Below are positions 26,836 to 40,511 of a stretch of 64,000 bases of DNA, one piece after another. Below the pieces are notes generated by a model, which was not told where the DNA came from, did not search any database, and saw only the letters and a list, made by a program, of their open reading frames with translations. Source of the stretch: Rhizophagus clarus (Eukaryota; Glomeromycota; Glomeromycetes; Glomerales; Glomeraceae); the NCBI GenBank assembly GCA_015698045.1, contig BLAL01000019.1, positions 614,508 through 678,507 on the forward strand. The letters are read 5' to 3'. Position 1 is the stretch's first letter; each line of letters starts with the position of its first letter. Both the position numbers and the translations under genes were made by a program.

Positions 26836-29109
26836 ATGTTTGTTAAATTTCATATTCTTGCTTTCAAAGTTGATCAAATATTATCTATTTTGAAAGATAT
26901 TATCAAGAATGATGAAAACAATTCTTCTTTTATTGATCATCCCGTACTTATTGGATCTAGTGCTGCAAAATGGCATATTCACTCTTTCCATAAACCCAAT
27001 AATTGGAATTTAGTGGCAACAATTTCACAATCAATTAATTTTATTAATAATGTCAATTCCTGTGCCACTATTACAGATATAAAATTAATTTATTATCCAG
27101 GAAGTGGTTTAAAAATTAATGGTGTATTTGCATGTATAGATGAAAGCTTCATCATATTTGATATTGAACTTGCTTCTGAAAAAGTAGATTTAAGAAAATT
27201 GAAACAAGAAATAAAAGAAAAATATTATGAAGAAGAAAGTGATAAGGTGAAAGATTATGATAAAATTGAATTTGAAAATTTTGATGGTGATCAACAAAAG
27301 CCAAGCGCACTGATGATCTTAGAGTTATGTCGTGATGTTAAAGAAAAAAAATTGCTGCCATTTTTACCAAGCTTTCCATGTATTGTTGCTCCATTAAAAA
27401 TTCTTGAGGCATTAAAAACTTCTCATATTTATTGGTCAGCTGATTTTTCTAAGAATATTGAAGATTTACATTTATTGAGGGTTTTCCTAGGTTATAACAG
27501 TATATTAAAGACTCAACCATTGTGTAGTCCACAGCGTGATGAACAAATTGAACTCTTGTTAAAATCTCGTATTAAGGAAATTGAAATTATACGAGGAGTA
27601 CCAGGTGCACATATTAATTTAAACATGACTGATGAAGGATCCTTGGAACATAAGGACAATTTTCCAGCACAAGGACTTATTCTTCATAATGATATACATG
27701 AATTTGTTAAATATGGTGATCGTCCAATTTATGAAAGTCTAAATAATGATGAGGTAAAAATCTTATTCATGAAAATTTAGTTTATACATAAATTAATTTA
27801 ATATTAATATTTAAAATAATATATAGCCTAAGACATGGATAAAAAAATCTCTTTTTGAAAAGGTAGATTATCAAACAAAACTTAATTGTGCAAGAGAAGA
27901 AGCAATGACTGTTGCACTTGAAAGATATCTTATTCCAATGATCTCCAACGATCATGAAACTTCTTACGACCTAGCACTTGCCAGACTTTGTACTACGTCA
28001 ACTAAAGACTGGTTCCGTCAATTTGTAGTTGATAATTATCCTCAACTTTCAAATCTTGATAAAGATTTGTCGTCAATTGCAAATGATATAATTAATAAAT
28101 ATTCTTTAAAACAAAAGGAGCGACATGCACTAATGGTTGATTTAGAGACTCGAGCCATTTTTGAGACTATTCGTCCCTATACTGAAGAAATTTTATCCTT
28201 TGATGATTATAATAATCATGAAATTAAAAGAACTGCAATTAAAATAACTTCCCCAGTAAATAATGATGTATCAATTGCAGCTGTTGTTACAACTCTGTGT
28301 CATGATAGGGTTGAATGGTCAGCATCTGTTGTAGTTTTACCTAGTAATGAGTTAGAGGTTATAAGGTAATGTTATAAGTAATTAGTGTAAACCTTTATTT
28401 TTGTTCATTTGCAGATATTTACTCATTGATAACTTATTCTCTTAGTAATAAGAGCAAAGATTCTGATGAAAATAATAAAGATAATATTGAAAATAAAGAT
28501 GATGATGAAAATAAAGGTGATGTTGAAAATGGTGATGATGAAAGCAAAGGTGATGTTGAAAGTAACGATGATGACAAAAGTAAAAACGATGTTAGAAATG
28601 ACGATGGTAATGATATTTTTGGTAACTTTAGTGATAGCAGGTACGATATTTCTTTTTATCACAAAAAAAAAAAAAAAAAAAAATACTGTATTTTACGACT
28701 ATTAATCATAAATTTTACTTTTAGTGAGGATATCATTGATCCACTAAATCTTCACCCTCATTATAACAGTAGTAAAAAGAAATTTTCAGGATTAACTTTC
28801 AAACATGTATTTGCAATTCATTTTAATTGTTGTGGTTGGGAAAGTTCCGAATCATTGTGTATTTGTGCTAAATCAGCTGATTCGTTCGCTCAACAGCTTG
28901 AAATTCCTGATTTTAATGGTGATTTATTATTTGAGTACGTGTTGGATTATTTAAATCCAACTTTACAAGATGATTGTGGTGCATGGGAATTTATGAAATT
29001 AAAGAGTGAAAAGCTTGTCTCAAGTAAACCACATCATCCTTGGTATTGTGTTTGGAACTATGCTTTAAAAAATGGAAATAATATTTATATCAGTGATGAT
29101 GAATTTTGA
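26836..29109 (+). CDS. Four-exon conserved hypothetical protein with nucleotidyltransferase-like N-terminus
   Basis: Exons with matching phases: 26836-27753, 27827-28365, 28446-28640 and 28725-29109 (TGA), giving about 678 residues. The third acceptor must be the AG at 28444-28445 rather than 28413-28414, which would run into a stop within ten codons. Near residue 40 the protein has LIGSSAAKWH followed about ten residues later by NNWNLVATISQS. This recalls the GSxAA...DWDL strand-helix motif of nucleotidyltransferase-fold proteins common in Glomeromycotina, but both expected aspartates are Asn here. A His-rich ILHNDIHEFVKYGDRPIY follows. Exon 3 is a low-complexity Asp/Glu/Lys/Asn repeat, and exon 4 has cysteines (CCGWESSESLCIC) and a C-terminal SDDEF. 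The last intron contains a run of about 19 A. If the fold assignment holds, it is probably catalytically dead; the function is unknown. Confidence 0.65.
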
Positions 29110-31641
29110 TTTTATATATTATATACCTTTTGTAATGCAACTAATTTCAAATTATAACTAAAAGTAACTGATAATAAAGAAAAAAAATTTATTTTTTTAG
29201 GTGACACATAAAGATAAACAAAAATTTAATTAGAAAGTTCATTTTTCTTTATTTTGTATTTACTTTCAGTATAATACAATCGTCTTCCATTACAGTCACA
29301 TAAATTATGCGATTATAAATATATAGTTATAATATTGAAAATCATATATATATTAAAATTTTTGAAATCATATAATTTATTTTGATACAAGTTATTAAAA
29401 ATAATAATAATAATAATAATAATTAAGTGCACTACTTTATGAACTCGTTTATCGAATAAAAAATAGCGCCGACCTGAATTACGAAATTTTAAATCACGAT
29501 ATTTTGTATAAATAAGTTTATTATTTAACTATCAATTACGAAAGTTTTAATTCTTGCTTGGAATGATAAGTTTTGCAGCGATCACTGATTATAACATTTT
29601 ATTTTGATACCATAATAGTGAACAAATGACTTTTTTGTTAATTTCACGATAATTGGAATTGCTCTACCACAAATTTAATGGTGTATGTACAATCGATTAA
29701 AAACGATTAAATAAATTTCATCCGGTTCTAATCACTAGCTTTCAATTTGCATCATGTTAAATTTAAAAAGGCAAATAGTTATGGAGTCGAATGAGTGGTG
29801 CATTAATGGTTTCAAAAGTAGACTATATTGACAGTTAACACTTTTATTACTTAGCTATGTTGAGATAAAAAGTAATTCTAATTTTATTTATTACATTATT
29901 TCTACAGTAGATGAAATTTTTATTTTGATATTTGTTAAAATACACGAAGGAAAATTCAAGAATGAATTCACAATAAAGCATAAAAAAACGTGGTTCGATT
30001 TTTTTTTTTTTTTTTTTTTTTTCTAAAAAACAATAAAAGAAAACATTAATAATTAAACAGAAGCCACAACATTAAAACAATAGCTAAGAAGAATTGATTG
30101 GTCTATTTTATGAATCATGTAGATCAGATCCGAAAATTGTAAAAGAAGAGTTACATTATGATATTGAAAAGCAATTCAAAAAAGCAGATGAATACAATAA
30201 AAACAAATTTTACATTTTGAATAAAAAAAGAAACTAAATGACATCTGCAAACAATTTGCACACCTCGATTGCTTAATCCCTTACAAAGGATCTTACAAAA
30301 TATGACATTAATACTGAATGCTTAAACCTATATTAAGGATGATTTTACAAATTTTGAAGATTATTATTAACCTATTTATATTAATGAATAAATAATTATT
30401 AAAGAAAAGCATAAAATAAACTATTTATTATTTAACTTTTTGTTATTATTTTGTTAATTTATTTATTTTATTTTTTATAAAAATATATTCTTTTGAATAA
30501 AAAAAAAAAGCAAAGTACAGAAATATATCCACATTATTTAATCTGTATTATAAATAAGCTGTGCTGAATAAAACTTTTTGCATCAATGACTAAATCAAAT
30601 TGTAATTGATTATTAATCTAGCAATATTTATTAACATAACTTGAAATGCTTGAATATTATATCCTTCTGATGCACCGATCGCGTCGTATTTTTGATATAA
30701 TATAAATTATGTAACATATCCAACATCGCGATCTGTGTCTTATGTCGTCTGGCATGTGATTTTCATAAGATGCATAGATGCCAAGAAATATGCCTGATAT
30801 AGATAAGTAAATTTTTTTTTTATTTTATTTTTTTTTAAACCATAAATAGTCATCATTGACGTCAATATTGCCCATAAATCTATGACATGCAGTTATATAA
30901 TATATTCATATTTTTTGTTCAAGCTATTTAAAATTATAACCAACATGAAAGGAATTTTGAATAACTGTTGTTTAAAGATTATTTTACTTTATAATAAATG
31001 CGTTAATGGTTACTGGAGAAATAAAATTATTCTTAATTCTAATTCTACAAGAAATTTATCCATACAATGATTATAATGATTTACTATTATAAAATTTTTA
31101 TTTTAATTACTCCACTTTGTTTTTGTAAATTAACTAATGAATTATAATATCATATTGAAGAAATTAAAGACCTTTTAACAATTTCATAAAGCTCAACTTA
31201 GATAATGTATTAAATAACACTGCAAATCCACTTTCTTGAGAATTATTTTTGCCATATATTTTCGAAATATAATCGCATAATTATAACATGCTGTGTTTGC
31301 AAAATAATAAAAAAAAAAAAAATAGATAATTTTAAAAAATATTTATTGATTGATAAAACAATCATTAAATTTGCTTATCAAAGCAAGTAGTCTAAACAAA
31401 TTTATTTCATTAAAATAAATTATTCATGTGATTAAAAATCGAATATACAGTACAGTAACATACATGTACTGTACAGTACTAAAACTTTTGTGATCACCAT
31501 TGAGAAATAAATGATCGACAGGCGTTTTATATTGTTTGTAAATAGCTAAAAAAAAAAAAAAAATACGCATTTATAATTTTTATTTTCAATTTTTGAAAGC
31601 GTAAACTAAATTCTTCAGTTAGAATTTTTCTATACCCAACC
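29110..31641. other. Intergenic, simple repeats only
   Basis: Contains an (ATA)n microsatellite at about 29400-29424, a T run of about 20 at 30001-30022, and a GTAC palindromic cluster near 31448-31482 (ACATGTACTGTACAGTACT). No gene with supportable coding structure was found. Confidence 0.45.
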
Positions 31642-31823
31642 ATGTCTAAAAACGTTGATTGTAATGAATGGATTGAAGAAGCCATTTCTAAAAAACTTAT
31701 TAAATATTATGAATACAAAGATTTTTCTAATATTCAAGAAATTGGTTCCGGAGGCTTCGCAAAAGTTTGTCGTGCAAACTGGAAGAAATCCCATATCTGT
31801 TATGCATTAAAATCATTTATTAA

Positions 31824-32458
31824 CCCTATAAAAAATAAGTGTCCGGAAAATGTCCGGAAAAATTGTCTAAATAATTGTCCGGAAATTCTGGACACTGTGT
31901 GTCCGGAAACTGTTCCGAAAACACTGCATTTTCGGGATATTAGGAATTTGTCCTGAAATTGTCCAGAAATGTATTTTCGTAAAATTTTGCCACAAAAGAT
32001 GATCAATGGATAGATGATCATTATTCCTTAACCCAAATTTTTATACCATAGATATATAGTATTTTTGCCTGCTCTGCAATTTTAATTAGTACGACAGAAA
32101 AGATTTTGAATGTCAGTTTTGTGATTTTTGCATTTTTTTACAAAATTAATTTATCCTTTTTTGGAAATAGTATCCAGAATTTGTCCTGAACTTTTTCATG
32201 TCCGGAATTTGTCTATCTGGTTTTTTTACTATGTCCAGAATTTGTCCAGGTTTAACTGTCCAGAATTTGTCCAAAATTTTATACCGAACAAATACTGGAC
32301 GAATTCTGGACAAAGTTAGGACATGTCAAAATTTTAAGTATCAGAAGTGTGTCAGACATGTACCAAAAAAGTGGACATTTTCCAGACACATCAGATTTAT
32401 TCCGGACATTTTCCAGACAGTTTTGATAACATTTTCCGGACATTTATTTTTTATAGGG
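31824..32458. mobile_element. 635-bp piggyBac-type MITE with TTAA target duplication
   Basis: It is flanked by TTAA at 31820-31823 and 32459-32462. Terminal inverted repeats of about 31 bp begin CCCTATAAAAAATAA(G/A)TGTC on both sides. The interior has many copies of TGTCCGGAAA/TGTCCAGAA in both orientations. TTAA target sites and CCC termini are hallmarks of piggyBac; no transposase is encoded, so it must be mobilised in trans. It sits inside kinase exon 1. A short related fragment (TGTCCAGAAATCTATTTCGT) lies near 42109, showing that the family is dispersed. Confidence 0.9.
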
Positions 32459-33889
32459 TTAAAATTGATAATGCTACAGTTAAAGCAATTGCTCGTGAGG
32501 TAATTATAATTTCATATTTCTTTAATATTTATTGTAATTATATAAATTTTTTTTAATGCAATGTTTTTTTTACTGCCTAGATTCAACTTCATCGTGAAGT
32601 TGATCATCATGATAATGTCATCTGTTTTCATGGCGTCACAACTTCTATTAAAGGTATAATAACTTCATCATATTATTTTATTTATAATATATAATGACTA
32701 ATTAACTCATTTGTAAATTTTTCTTTTAAAAAGAAAATCAAAGAAAAGAATATTCATTAGTAATAGAATATGCTGATAATGGTACCCTCCGAAACTATTT
32801 GAAAGAAAAATTTTAAAAATCTCAATTGGGATGATAAATATAAACTTGCATTTCAATTAGTTCATGCAGTATCATGTTTACACGATGAGGGAATTATTCA
32901 TCGTGATTTGGTAAATATTAATAATTTATATAATATTTTATTTTAATGATTATTTAATCTTAATTAATTGTATTATTTTTATGTAATTTTTAATAGCACT
33001 CCAATAATGTGTTAGTCCATCAGCATGCTGTTAAGCTATCAGATTTTGGCTTATCAAAAAGAATTGAGGAAACATCCAATTCTCAATCAAAAATATTTGG
33101 ATTAATTCCTTACACTGATCCAAGAAGTTTTAATGAAGATATAAAACCAAAATATTTATTAAATAAAAAAAGTGATGTTTATAGCATTGGCATGTTATTA
33201 TGGGAAATTTCTAGCGGTCGTCCTCCCTTTCATGATTGTATACCATATGGTGTTGGTTTAGCTATAAAGATTTCACAAGGCCATAGAGAGACACCTATAT
33301 CTGAAACGTCTAAAGACTATATAAAGATTTATACCGGTGTGTATAAATTACACTTAATAATATGTTTATAAACAATATGATTTTAATTAATTAAAATAAT
33401 TTTTCTTTTGTAGATTGTTGGAATATTGAACCTGATAATCGACCAACTACCAATCAAGTAATTGATGAATTAAAAGCAGTTATAATAAAAGAAAACATAA
33501 TTATAAAAGATTTTCACTTATATAATGATAACAAAGATATTATCCAATTATTAAATAATCATCAGCCCAATTCAGATGCAGAAATTTTAGAAAATAATTA
33601 TTATTCATTTCATGAAAATTCATTACAAGTTATTGATTTCACCAAAACAAAAGAAATAGAATCTTCAATGTTATCAAATAACCAAATTGAGAATGACTTT
33701 AACATAATAGTTAATGATATTGTTAATTTTCTTGAAAATGATAGTAATGAAATAGGAAAACAGAAAGTCCTAAATTATCTTAATAATCAAAATACTATAA
33801 CTTTGCAAGAATTAAATGATCTATTATTAAATAATCAAAATAATTCAAATTATGTTTTTTTGCTTGGAAAATTTAGTTATTTGGGAATT

Positions 33890-35300
33890 GGAACAGATAT
33901 TAACAAGAAAAAGGCATTTGAATTATATCAAAAGGCAGCAGATTTAGGAAATGCAGATGGAATAACTAATTTAAGATATTGTTATCAAAAAGGAATTGGA
34001 ACAGATATTGACAAGAAAAAGGCATTTGAATTATATCAAAAGGTAGCAGATTTAGAAAATATATCAGGAATAAATAATTTGGGAAATTGTTATCAAAATG
34101 GAATTGGAACGGATATTAATAAGAAAAAGGCATTTGAATTGTATAAAAAAACAGCAGATTTAGGAAATGCATCAGGAATAAATAGTTTAGGATATTGTTA
34201 TGAAAATGGAATTGGAACAGATATTGACAAGAAAAAGGCATTTGAATTATATCAAAAGGCAGCAGATTTGGGGAATGCATCAGGAATAAATAATTTAGGA
34301 AATTGTTATGAAAAAGGAATTGGAACAGATATTGATAAGAAAAAGGCATTCAGACTTTATCAAAAAGCAGCAGATTTAGAAAATATATCAGGAATAAATA
34401 ATTTAGGAAATTGTTATCGAAATGGAATTGGAACGGATATTAATAAGAAAAAGGCATTTGAATTGTATAAAAAAACAGCAGATTTAGAAAATGCATCAGG
34501 AATAAATAGTTTAGGATATTGTTATGAAAATGGAATTGGAACAGATATTGACAAGAAAAAGGCATTTGAATTATATCAAAAGGCAGCAGATTTGGGGAAT
34601 GCATCAGGAATAAATAATTTAGGAAATTGTTATGAAAAAGGAATTGGAACAGATATTGATAAGAAAAAGGCATTCAGACTTTATCAAAAAGCAGCAGATT
34701 TAGAAAATATATCAGGAATAAATAATTTAGGAAATCGTTATCGAAGTGGAATTGGAACGGATATTAATAAGAAAAAGGCATTTGAATTGTATAAAAAAAC
34801 AGCAGATTTAGGAAATGCATCAGGAATAAATAGTTTAGGATATTGTTATGAAAATGGAATTGGAACAGATATTGACAAAAAGAAGGCATTCGAATTATAT
34901 CAAAAGGCAGCAGATTTAGGAAATGCATCAGGAATAAATAGTTTAGGATATTGTTATGAAAAAGGAATTGGAACAGATATTGATAAGGAAAAGGCATTCA
35001 GACTATATCAAAAAGCAGCAGATTTAGAAAATATATCAGGAATAAATAATTTAGGAAATTGTTATCGAAGTGGAATTGGAATGGATATTAATAAGAAAAA
35101 GGCATTTGAATTGTATAAGAAAACAGCAGATTTAGGAAATGCATCAGGAATAAATAGTTTAGGATATTGTTATAAAAATGGAATTGGAACAGATATTGAC
35201 AAGAAAAAGGCATTTGAATTATATAAAAAGGCAGCAAACTTAAAAAACAGAGCAGCTCAATATAATCTTGCTTTTATGTATGAAAATGGAGTAGGAACTG
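33890..35300 (+). repeat. Sel1 coding repeats with a 324-bp higher-order period
   Basis: The basic unit is 108 bp (36 codons). Blocks of three units repeat at 324 bp with near-identity: for example the segments from 34116, 34440 and 34764 align almost base for base, with a few silent and replacement changes. This indicates recent in-frame duplication of a three-repeat block. Confidence 0.85.
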
Positions 35301-35395
35301 TTAAAGATATGAGTAAAGCAATTAATTGGTATGAAAAATCAGCTGAACAGGGGAATCAAAATGCTCAAAATAAGTCAAATAAATTAAAATTATAA

Positions 35396-38300
35396 TAAAT
35401 GTAAAGTTTTTATGTATTTTTATATTTTTTAAATATTAAATTATAAAAATTTAAATTATTACTGTTTTAGAGTAGTAGGGGTGAATCTTAAGAAATATTT
35501 GCCACACAAACGGAAAAAATTTTTAACTGTAATCCATGGAAACTCCATGGAATTTGTAAAATTCGTGCCACTTATTAAAAATACCAAATTTTAATCCATA
35601 GTATTACTTAAATTCTTATTAAATTTATTATAAATAGACTAACTTTTTTTTTACTATTCAGTAGTTCATTATAAAATTACAAAAATACTAAAATTACTAT
35701 TATCTAATCTATTAATTTTAGTTACTATATAGTATTAGAAAACAATAAACAATCCATTTAATTTTAAAGTAGCCAATACTACGGACTAATGATTACCAAA
35801 AATCTATTATTACCAGTTATATTTTATTATTAAAAGTTGATAATTCATAAGAATTAGAAAGTTTTTCTTAATGGGACGATATATTTTGAGTAAAAAAACC
35901 AACCAAAATAATAAAATTAAAAATCAAATTATAGAAGAATCTGTTTATAAACAATATTAAAGCCAAAGAAATTTTTTTAAAAAAATGTATCTAAAAAAAT
36001 AAAAATATAAAATTAATCGCCTTATTTGAAATCATTTTACTGACCATTAAAATCAGAGAACGACTTTTAAGACCATTAAAGACCATTAAACAAATAAATT
36101 GATGCCGATTTTATTGATGAATATTTTACGCTTAGTATAAGAAAGAATTGTGTAAATAATACTAGGATAATACTAAAGATAATAATGAAAATGCAATTTG
36201 TTGTATGTACATTGCATGAGTAATAAAATTCTGTAGTGAAACAAATAATAGAGATCAAAAAAAAAACCATTTTTGTATCGTTACAAATTATGAAATAATT
36301 AATTTCGATGGTACAAATATTTGTAAAACAACATCAATAAATGTGATAATTATACATTTTATAAAATTTTAGATTAAACAATAATTTTATTATTTTATTA
36401 ATAATGATTCACATTTAGAAATTTTCATTCATATTGGCGGTTTAAAATTGGTCATCTGTTATTTCTTGTTAAATAAAAAAGAAAAAAAACCTAAATGAAG
36501 TTATCAAAAAAATATTATACATATGCACATAAGCATATGTAAAATGTCAAAAAGTTAGTTCAAATTTTTCTTAAAAAAATTAGAAGTAACAATCAAACTT
36601 TCCCTTCTTTTTTTATAGAAGATTACTGATCATTTCTGCCTCACTTATTGATTTATAATTATGAACTAATCTCGTTACAACAAAATAATAGAACTTTTAA
36701 TAATATTATTATTACATGGCTTTTAATTTTCCCTATTCCATTATGGATATTTGAAAAAATAAATATTATTCTAACCAAAAATGGTGAATTGATTAATTTT
36801 AGCGAAATAAATTTTAACAATTTTTAGATATATGATCAATTGTCTTGTAATATTAAAACAAGATTTAATATCAAATAAAAAAATTTAATCAAATAAGATA
36901 CATTGTCAAAATGACTTACTTCATGATTTAAGATTGGCAGATATAAAATTTGGATGTAATGTTTATACAATAACGTTTAATTAATATAATGTTGTGTATT
37001 CTTGAAATTGCTATGGCTGGATCCTTGGTCGTTAACGATTATCGATTAACTATTGATAAGTCAGGTTTGTTTAATGGTAGGATCTGATCAAAAAATTATA
37101 TGTAATCCACAAGATTATAAATTTTACCAATAATTTATGCTATAAATCTCATTCAACTTAATTTTGAACGCTCCTCTTTAAATTCTAAAAGCGAAAAAGT
37201 CAATTTTAATCAACATCGTGAAAAAAAAATCCGTCGAATGATAATTTTATTAGGTTTGTCATGTATATGTACATTTTTTTCAATTAATCAATTTAATGAA
37301 TATGTTGTAGTACAATAATAAAGTTATTTTCATCCTCATGCACTTTAATGTCAAGAATATTAATTCATAGTAGTGGTTAATGAAAGATAAAATCTGAATT
37401 GAATCTAATATAATGGAATTATCTGAAAGTCCATTTTGATGCATATTTCGCATGATATATACAGTATATGAAGTTTATTACATCTCTTACAATATATATA
37501 TGGAAAAACCATAAAATATTCTTCTGTATTTGGATTTTATGATATTCCATATATTTGGTAATGTTACCAAAATTTGTGCTTAGATAAAATTATTTTAAGA
37601 TTATTGACAGGGTTACCCATGAAAATAGTTGAAGATCGAACAAGTCATATGATGCAGTGCGCAGAAATCCCATAGTTATGGCTGAGTTTATTATAATATG
37701 AAACATTTCTTATAATATATTTTAGTTTTATTAATTAATCACATTAATTAACCACTTTTAGTATTATTATTGCTCTTGACTCATAAATATTCAATTATAA
37801 GTATCAGTTTAATTGTTACAATATTAGTAAAATTGCTTTATTAGTTAGCTAGAGAAGTTTCTTGAAGTTTATATAGTTGATGAATCATATAGACATATGA
37901 AACTTATACAAAATGGCAATAGAAAGGTTTCTCACAGATAATTGCAATGAGGAAAGAACAATTAATTGATTAATCATATTAGTATAATAGGATAATATTG
38001 ATAAGTTCAACTGTTGTGTATGAAAATGTAAACATATATAGAGCAATATTTTCTTTTGAATAAAAGTTGTTAACACCTGGGTAAATCTAACAGAGAGTTT
38101 AGATCGTGTTATCCGTTGTTTTTTTTGATTTGATTGTTAGTTTGAACTTTTCGTGTGTTTTATTTGTTTCATTTTCGTATTTTGTTGTTATTTGTTTGCT
38201 ATATTTTATTTCTTAAGAAACCCTTATATTATTTCACTGTTATTACTAATTTCTATTGGGAATTAATAGTGAAATATATATATTTTGTTACAGTCTATTT

Positions 38301-38690
38301 GAAACACCTAAAATTTTGACTATTTGAACATTTTGTCACAACAACGTCTCCGACGTTAGTTATCACTCCAGACCAGATCAGTGATAACAGTAACTTCTAT
38401 GCATTAAATGATCCATCTTAATCTAATTAATCAAAAAAAAAAAAATCAGATAAGGCAATTATTTTTAAATTTTAACTAGAGAATCCATACCTTATTTAGA
38501 AGTCTAATAATATTTTATGAATTATATAACAAGAGTCCGTATTCAAAGGGGAGTTAGGGTAGTTAACTTTATTTGAAATTTAACTGAATATACGGCTCTA
38601 TTAATTTAAACTGATTAATCAGTTAACCCAACTGAACAGTACATAGTACATGTACACGTTATATAATCCTATATATAAATAAATGTTTTG
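35396..38690. other. Intergenic, no gene seen
   Basis: AT-rich sequence. A slightly GC-richer patch at about 38070-38400 (around AACACCTGGGTAAATC and CAACGTCTCCGACGTT) could be a degraded LTR remnant, but no partner or primer-binding site was found. ORFs at 36076-36270 and 37885-38076 (minus) have no supportable identity. Confidence 0.35.
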
Positions 38691-38699
38691 GCAGTTTTT

Positions 38700-40100
38700 T
38701 ATTACAACTTATTTAAAAAAAATGTAAATAAATTATAATATTTTTTTTTGTCAAAACGATTATTTATTAAAATGTAAAGAACATTAAAGAAATTTTTTTG
38801 CATTTTTTTTTTTATTTGAACACATTAAAAAATGTCATTTATAAAATCATTTTCGCAACATTTTTAATAATTATAAATGACAAAAAAACATTGCAAGCCT
38901 TTTTTTTTATCGGGTCAAGTAATTGACTTGATCCAACCTGTGATACTTAGGCTAGGTCATCAAATTCATGACTAACCAAAGGAAAGCAGTCTTATACTTA
39001 TATAAAATTTATATATGAAAAAAGCCGGTAATTATAGTTCCAGCATTTTTTTTTAGTTTTATTTAAAAACGCCAAAACTGATGGGTTCAACATTTTTTTT
39101 TCAATCTTTCATAAGTGACCTTTCTTAATTGTTTAATAAATGAGAAAAAAAAAAGATTTTCTTAATCGTTTTTAATAATGAAAATGATAAAACTTAATTA
39201 TTTTAATAATAATAAGTGTATTAAAAAAATGATTTTTCTTAATCATTTTTAATGATAAAAATATTAAAAAAATGATTTTCTTAATGTTTTTTAATAATAA
39301 AAAAAATGTTTTTCTTAAACGAGTTCTTAATCAATTTTAATAATAAAAAAAAACGTTTTTCTTAAATAATCATTTTTATTAATAATTGTTTTTAATAATA
39401 AAAAATGATTTTTCTTTTAATTATTAAAACCGGAACTGTAGTTTCAGCGTTTCTTAATCAATATTACATACAAAAATGCCGGAATTGAGAGTTTAGACAT
39501 TTCTTTTTTTTGACTCAAAACAATCGGGTCACGCAACTTTTGTTAAATTGACAATAAAATGTTATGAAATGTTTTACTTAATTAAATTATCTAGTAAAAA
39601 TGTTTTTTCTTATAAGAATAAAATCATTTTAGTAAATCAGTTTGGTAAATCAAAACTGATACAGAAATCACAATTACCAAAATCTCAGAGCCCTAGATAA
39701 CTTAATATTTTAAAGCTTGCTAACTTGTATCCAAATTGCCCTAGTTTATTTGACATAATTTTTTTAATAGTTTATTAAATCAAATAATGAATGCTTAATT
39801 AAAAAAAATTAATATACTATAATTTTTTTTAACGACTTATTGACTAAATGATTAAAAAAGTTCATTATTTTTTTTTTGATAGTATAATAAACTGGAAATT
39901 AAAAAAAAAAGTTAATTCATTTTCTTTAATGGTTTATTAAACCGGATAATTAAAAAAATTCTATTTCTTTTTTTTTTTAACCGATTCATTAATAATTTAT
40001 TTTTTTTTCAACGGTTTTATATTAAACTGCATGATTAAAAAAATTTAATTAATTAATTTAATTTTTTTAACTGGTTATTAAAGAAAATATTAAAATTATT
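38700..40100. repeat. Second copy of the interspersed AT-rich repeat family, with minisatellite remnants
   Basis: It shares several blocks with 5400-7900: the CGCAACATTTTT motif (about 38855), the GGTCAAGTAATTGACTTGAT...AAATTCATGAC block (38911-38980, inverted relative to 7810-7885), degenerate TTTTCTTAATCGTTTTTAAT units at 39130-39420 (reverse complement of the 36-bp minisatellite) and the GAGCCCTAG block near 39690. From about 39740 to 40080 a looser repeat of AATGGTTTATTAAAC-like units follows. No coding capacity. Confidence 0.6.
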
Positions 40101-40480
40101 ATATATAGAATTTACATTAAAATCTCTCCATATAGTTGATTATAAATTATCATTAAAAAAAATTATTTTTAATTATTCAGTTTTAAATCATTTGGAAAAT
40201 GATTTATTAATGTTTTTTTAAGTTTTGAAAACTAACAATTAAATTTTTATAATTTTTAAACTAAATAACTAAATATATAAAAATATAAATTGTATTATAA
40301 CAAAGTAAAATATATGAACAAAAAAAAAAAATTTTATGAAAATTTTGAATATAATACAAATGTCTGATTAAATATGATATCATAATTAACTTTTTAGTCT
40401 TTTTTTGTCATTTTTTTAAACAATGATTAATAAAATATTTTAAGATAAAACTCATATTATTGTTTTAAATAATAATTATC

Positions 40481-40511
<31 letters not shown>

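Larger units (their letters stand above)
31642..35395 (+). pseudogene. Protein kinase-Sel1 repeat fusion gene, interrupted by a MITE and a frameshift
   Basis: Exons: 31642-32499 (with the MITE at 31824-32458 inside), 32581-32653, 32734-32909, 32997-33336 and 33414-35395; all phases agree once the MITE and one duplicate TTAA are disregarded. The kinase domain has GSGGFAKV, the ALKSF lysine, HRDLHSNN, SDFGLS, SDVYSIGMLLWEISSGRPPF and a late DNRPT, so all catalytic residues are present. After an Asn-rich linker, residues encoded at about 33890-35390 form about 13 Sel1-like repeats of 36 residues (GTDIDKKKAFELYQKAADLG type), a superhelical protein-interaction fold. Kinase plus Sel1 is a typical expanded signalling architecture of Rhizophagus. 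Lesions: the MITE brings a stop, and an extra T in the run at 32811-32814 shifts frame after LKEKF. The latter may be a sequencing indel, so the locus could be damaged only by the MITE. Confidence 0.75.

Noticed and set aside
31800-32556. Several short ORFs rich in SGH/CPE motifs in and around 31.8-32.5 kb
   Set aside because: They are translations of the piggyBac-type MITE repeats, not genes.
34116-34997. Three minus-strand ORFs of 77 residues repeated every 324 bp
   Set aside because: Antisense shadows of the Sel1 coding repeats.
38071-38400. Possible solo LTR (GTTAACACCTGGG ... GTCTCCGACG)
   Set aside because: No second LTR, target duplication, primer-binding site or internal coding region could be found.
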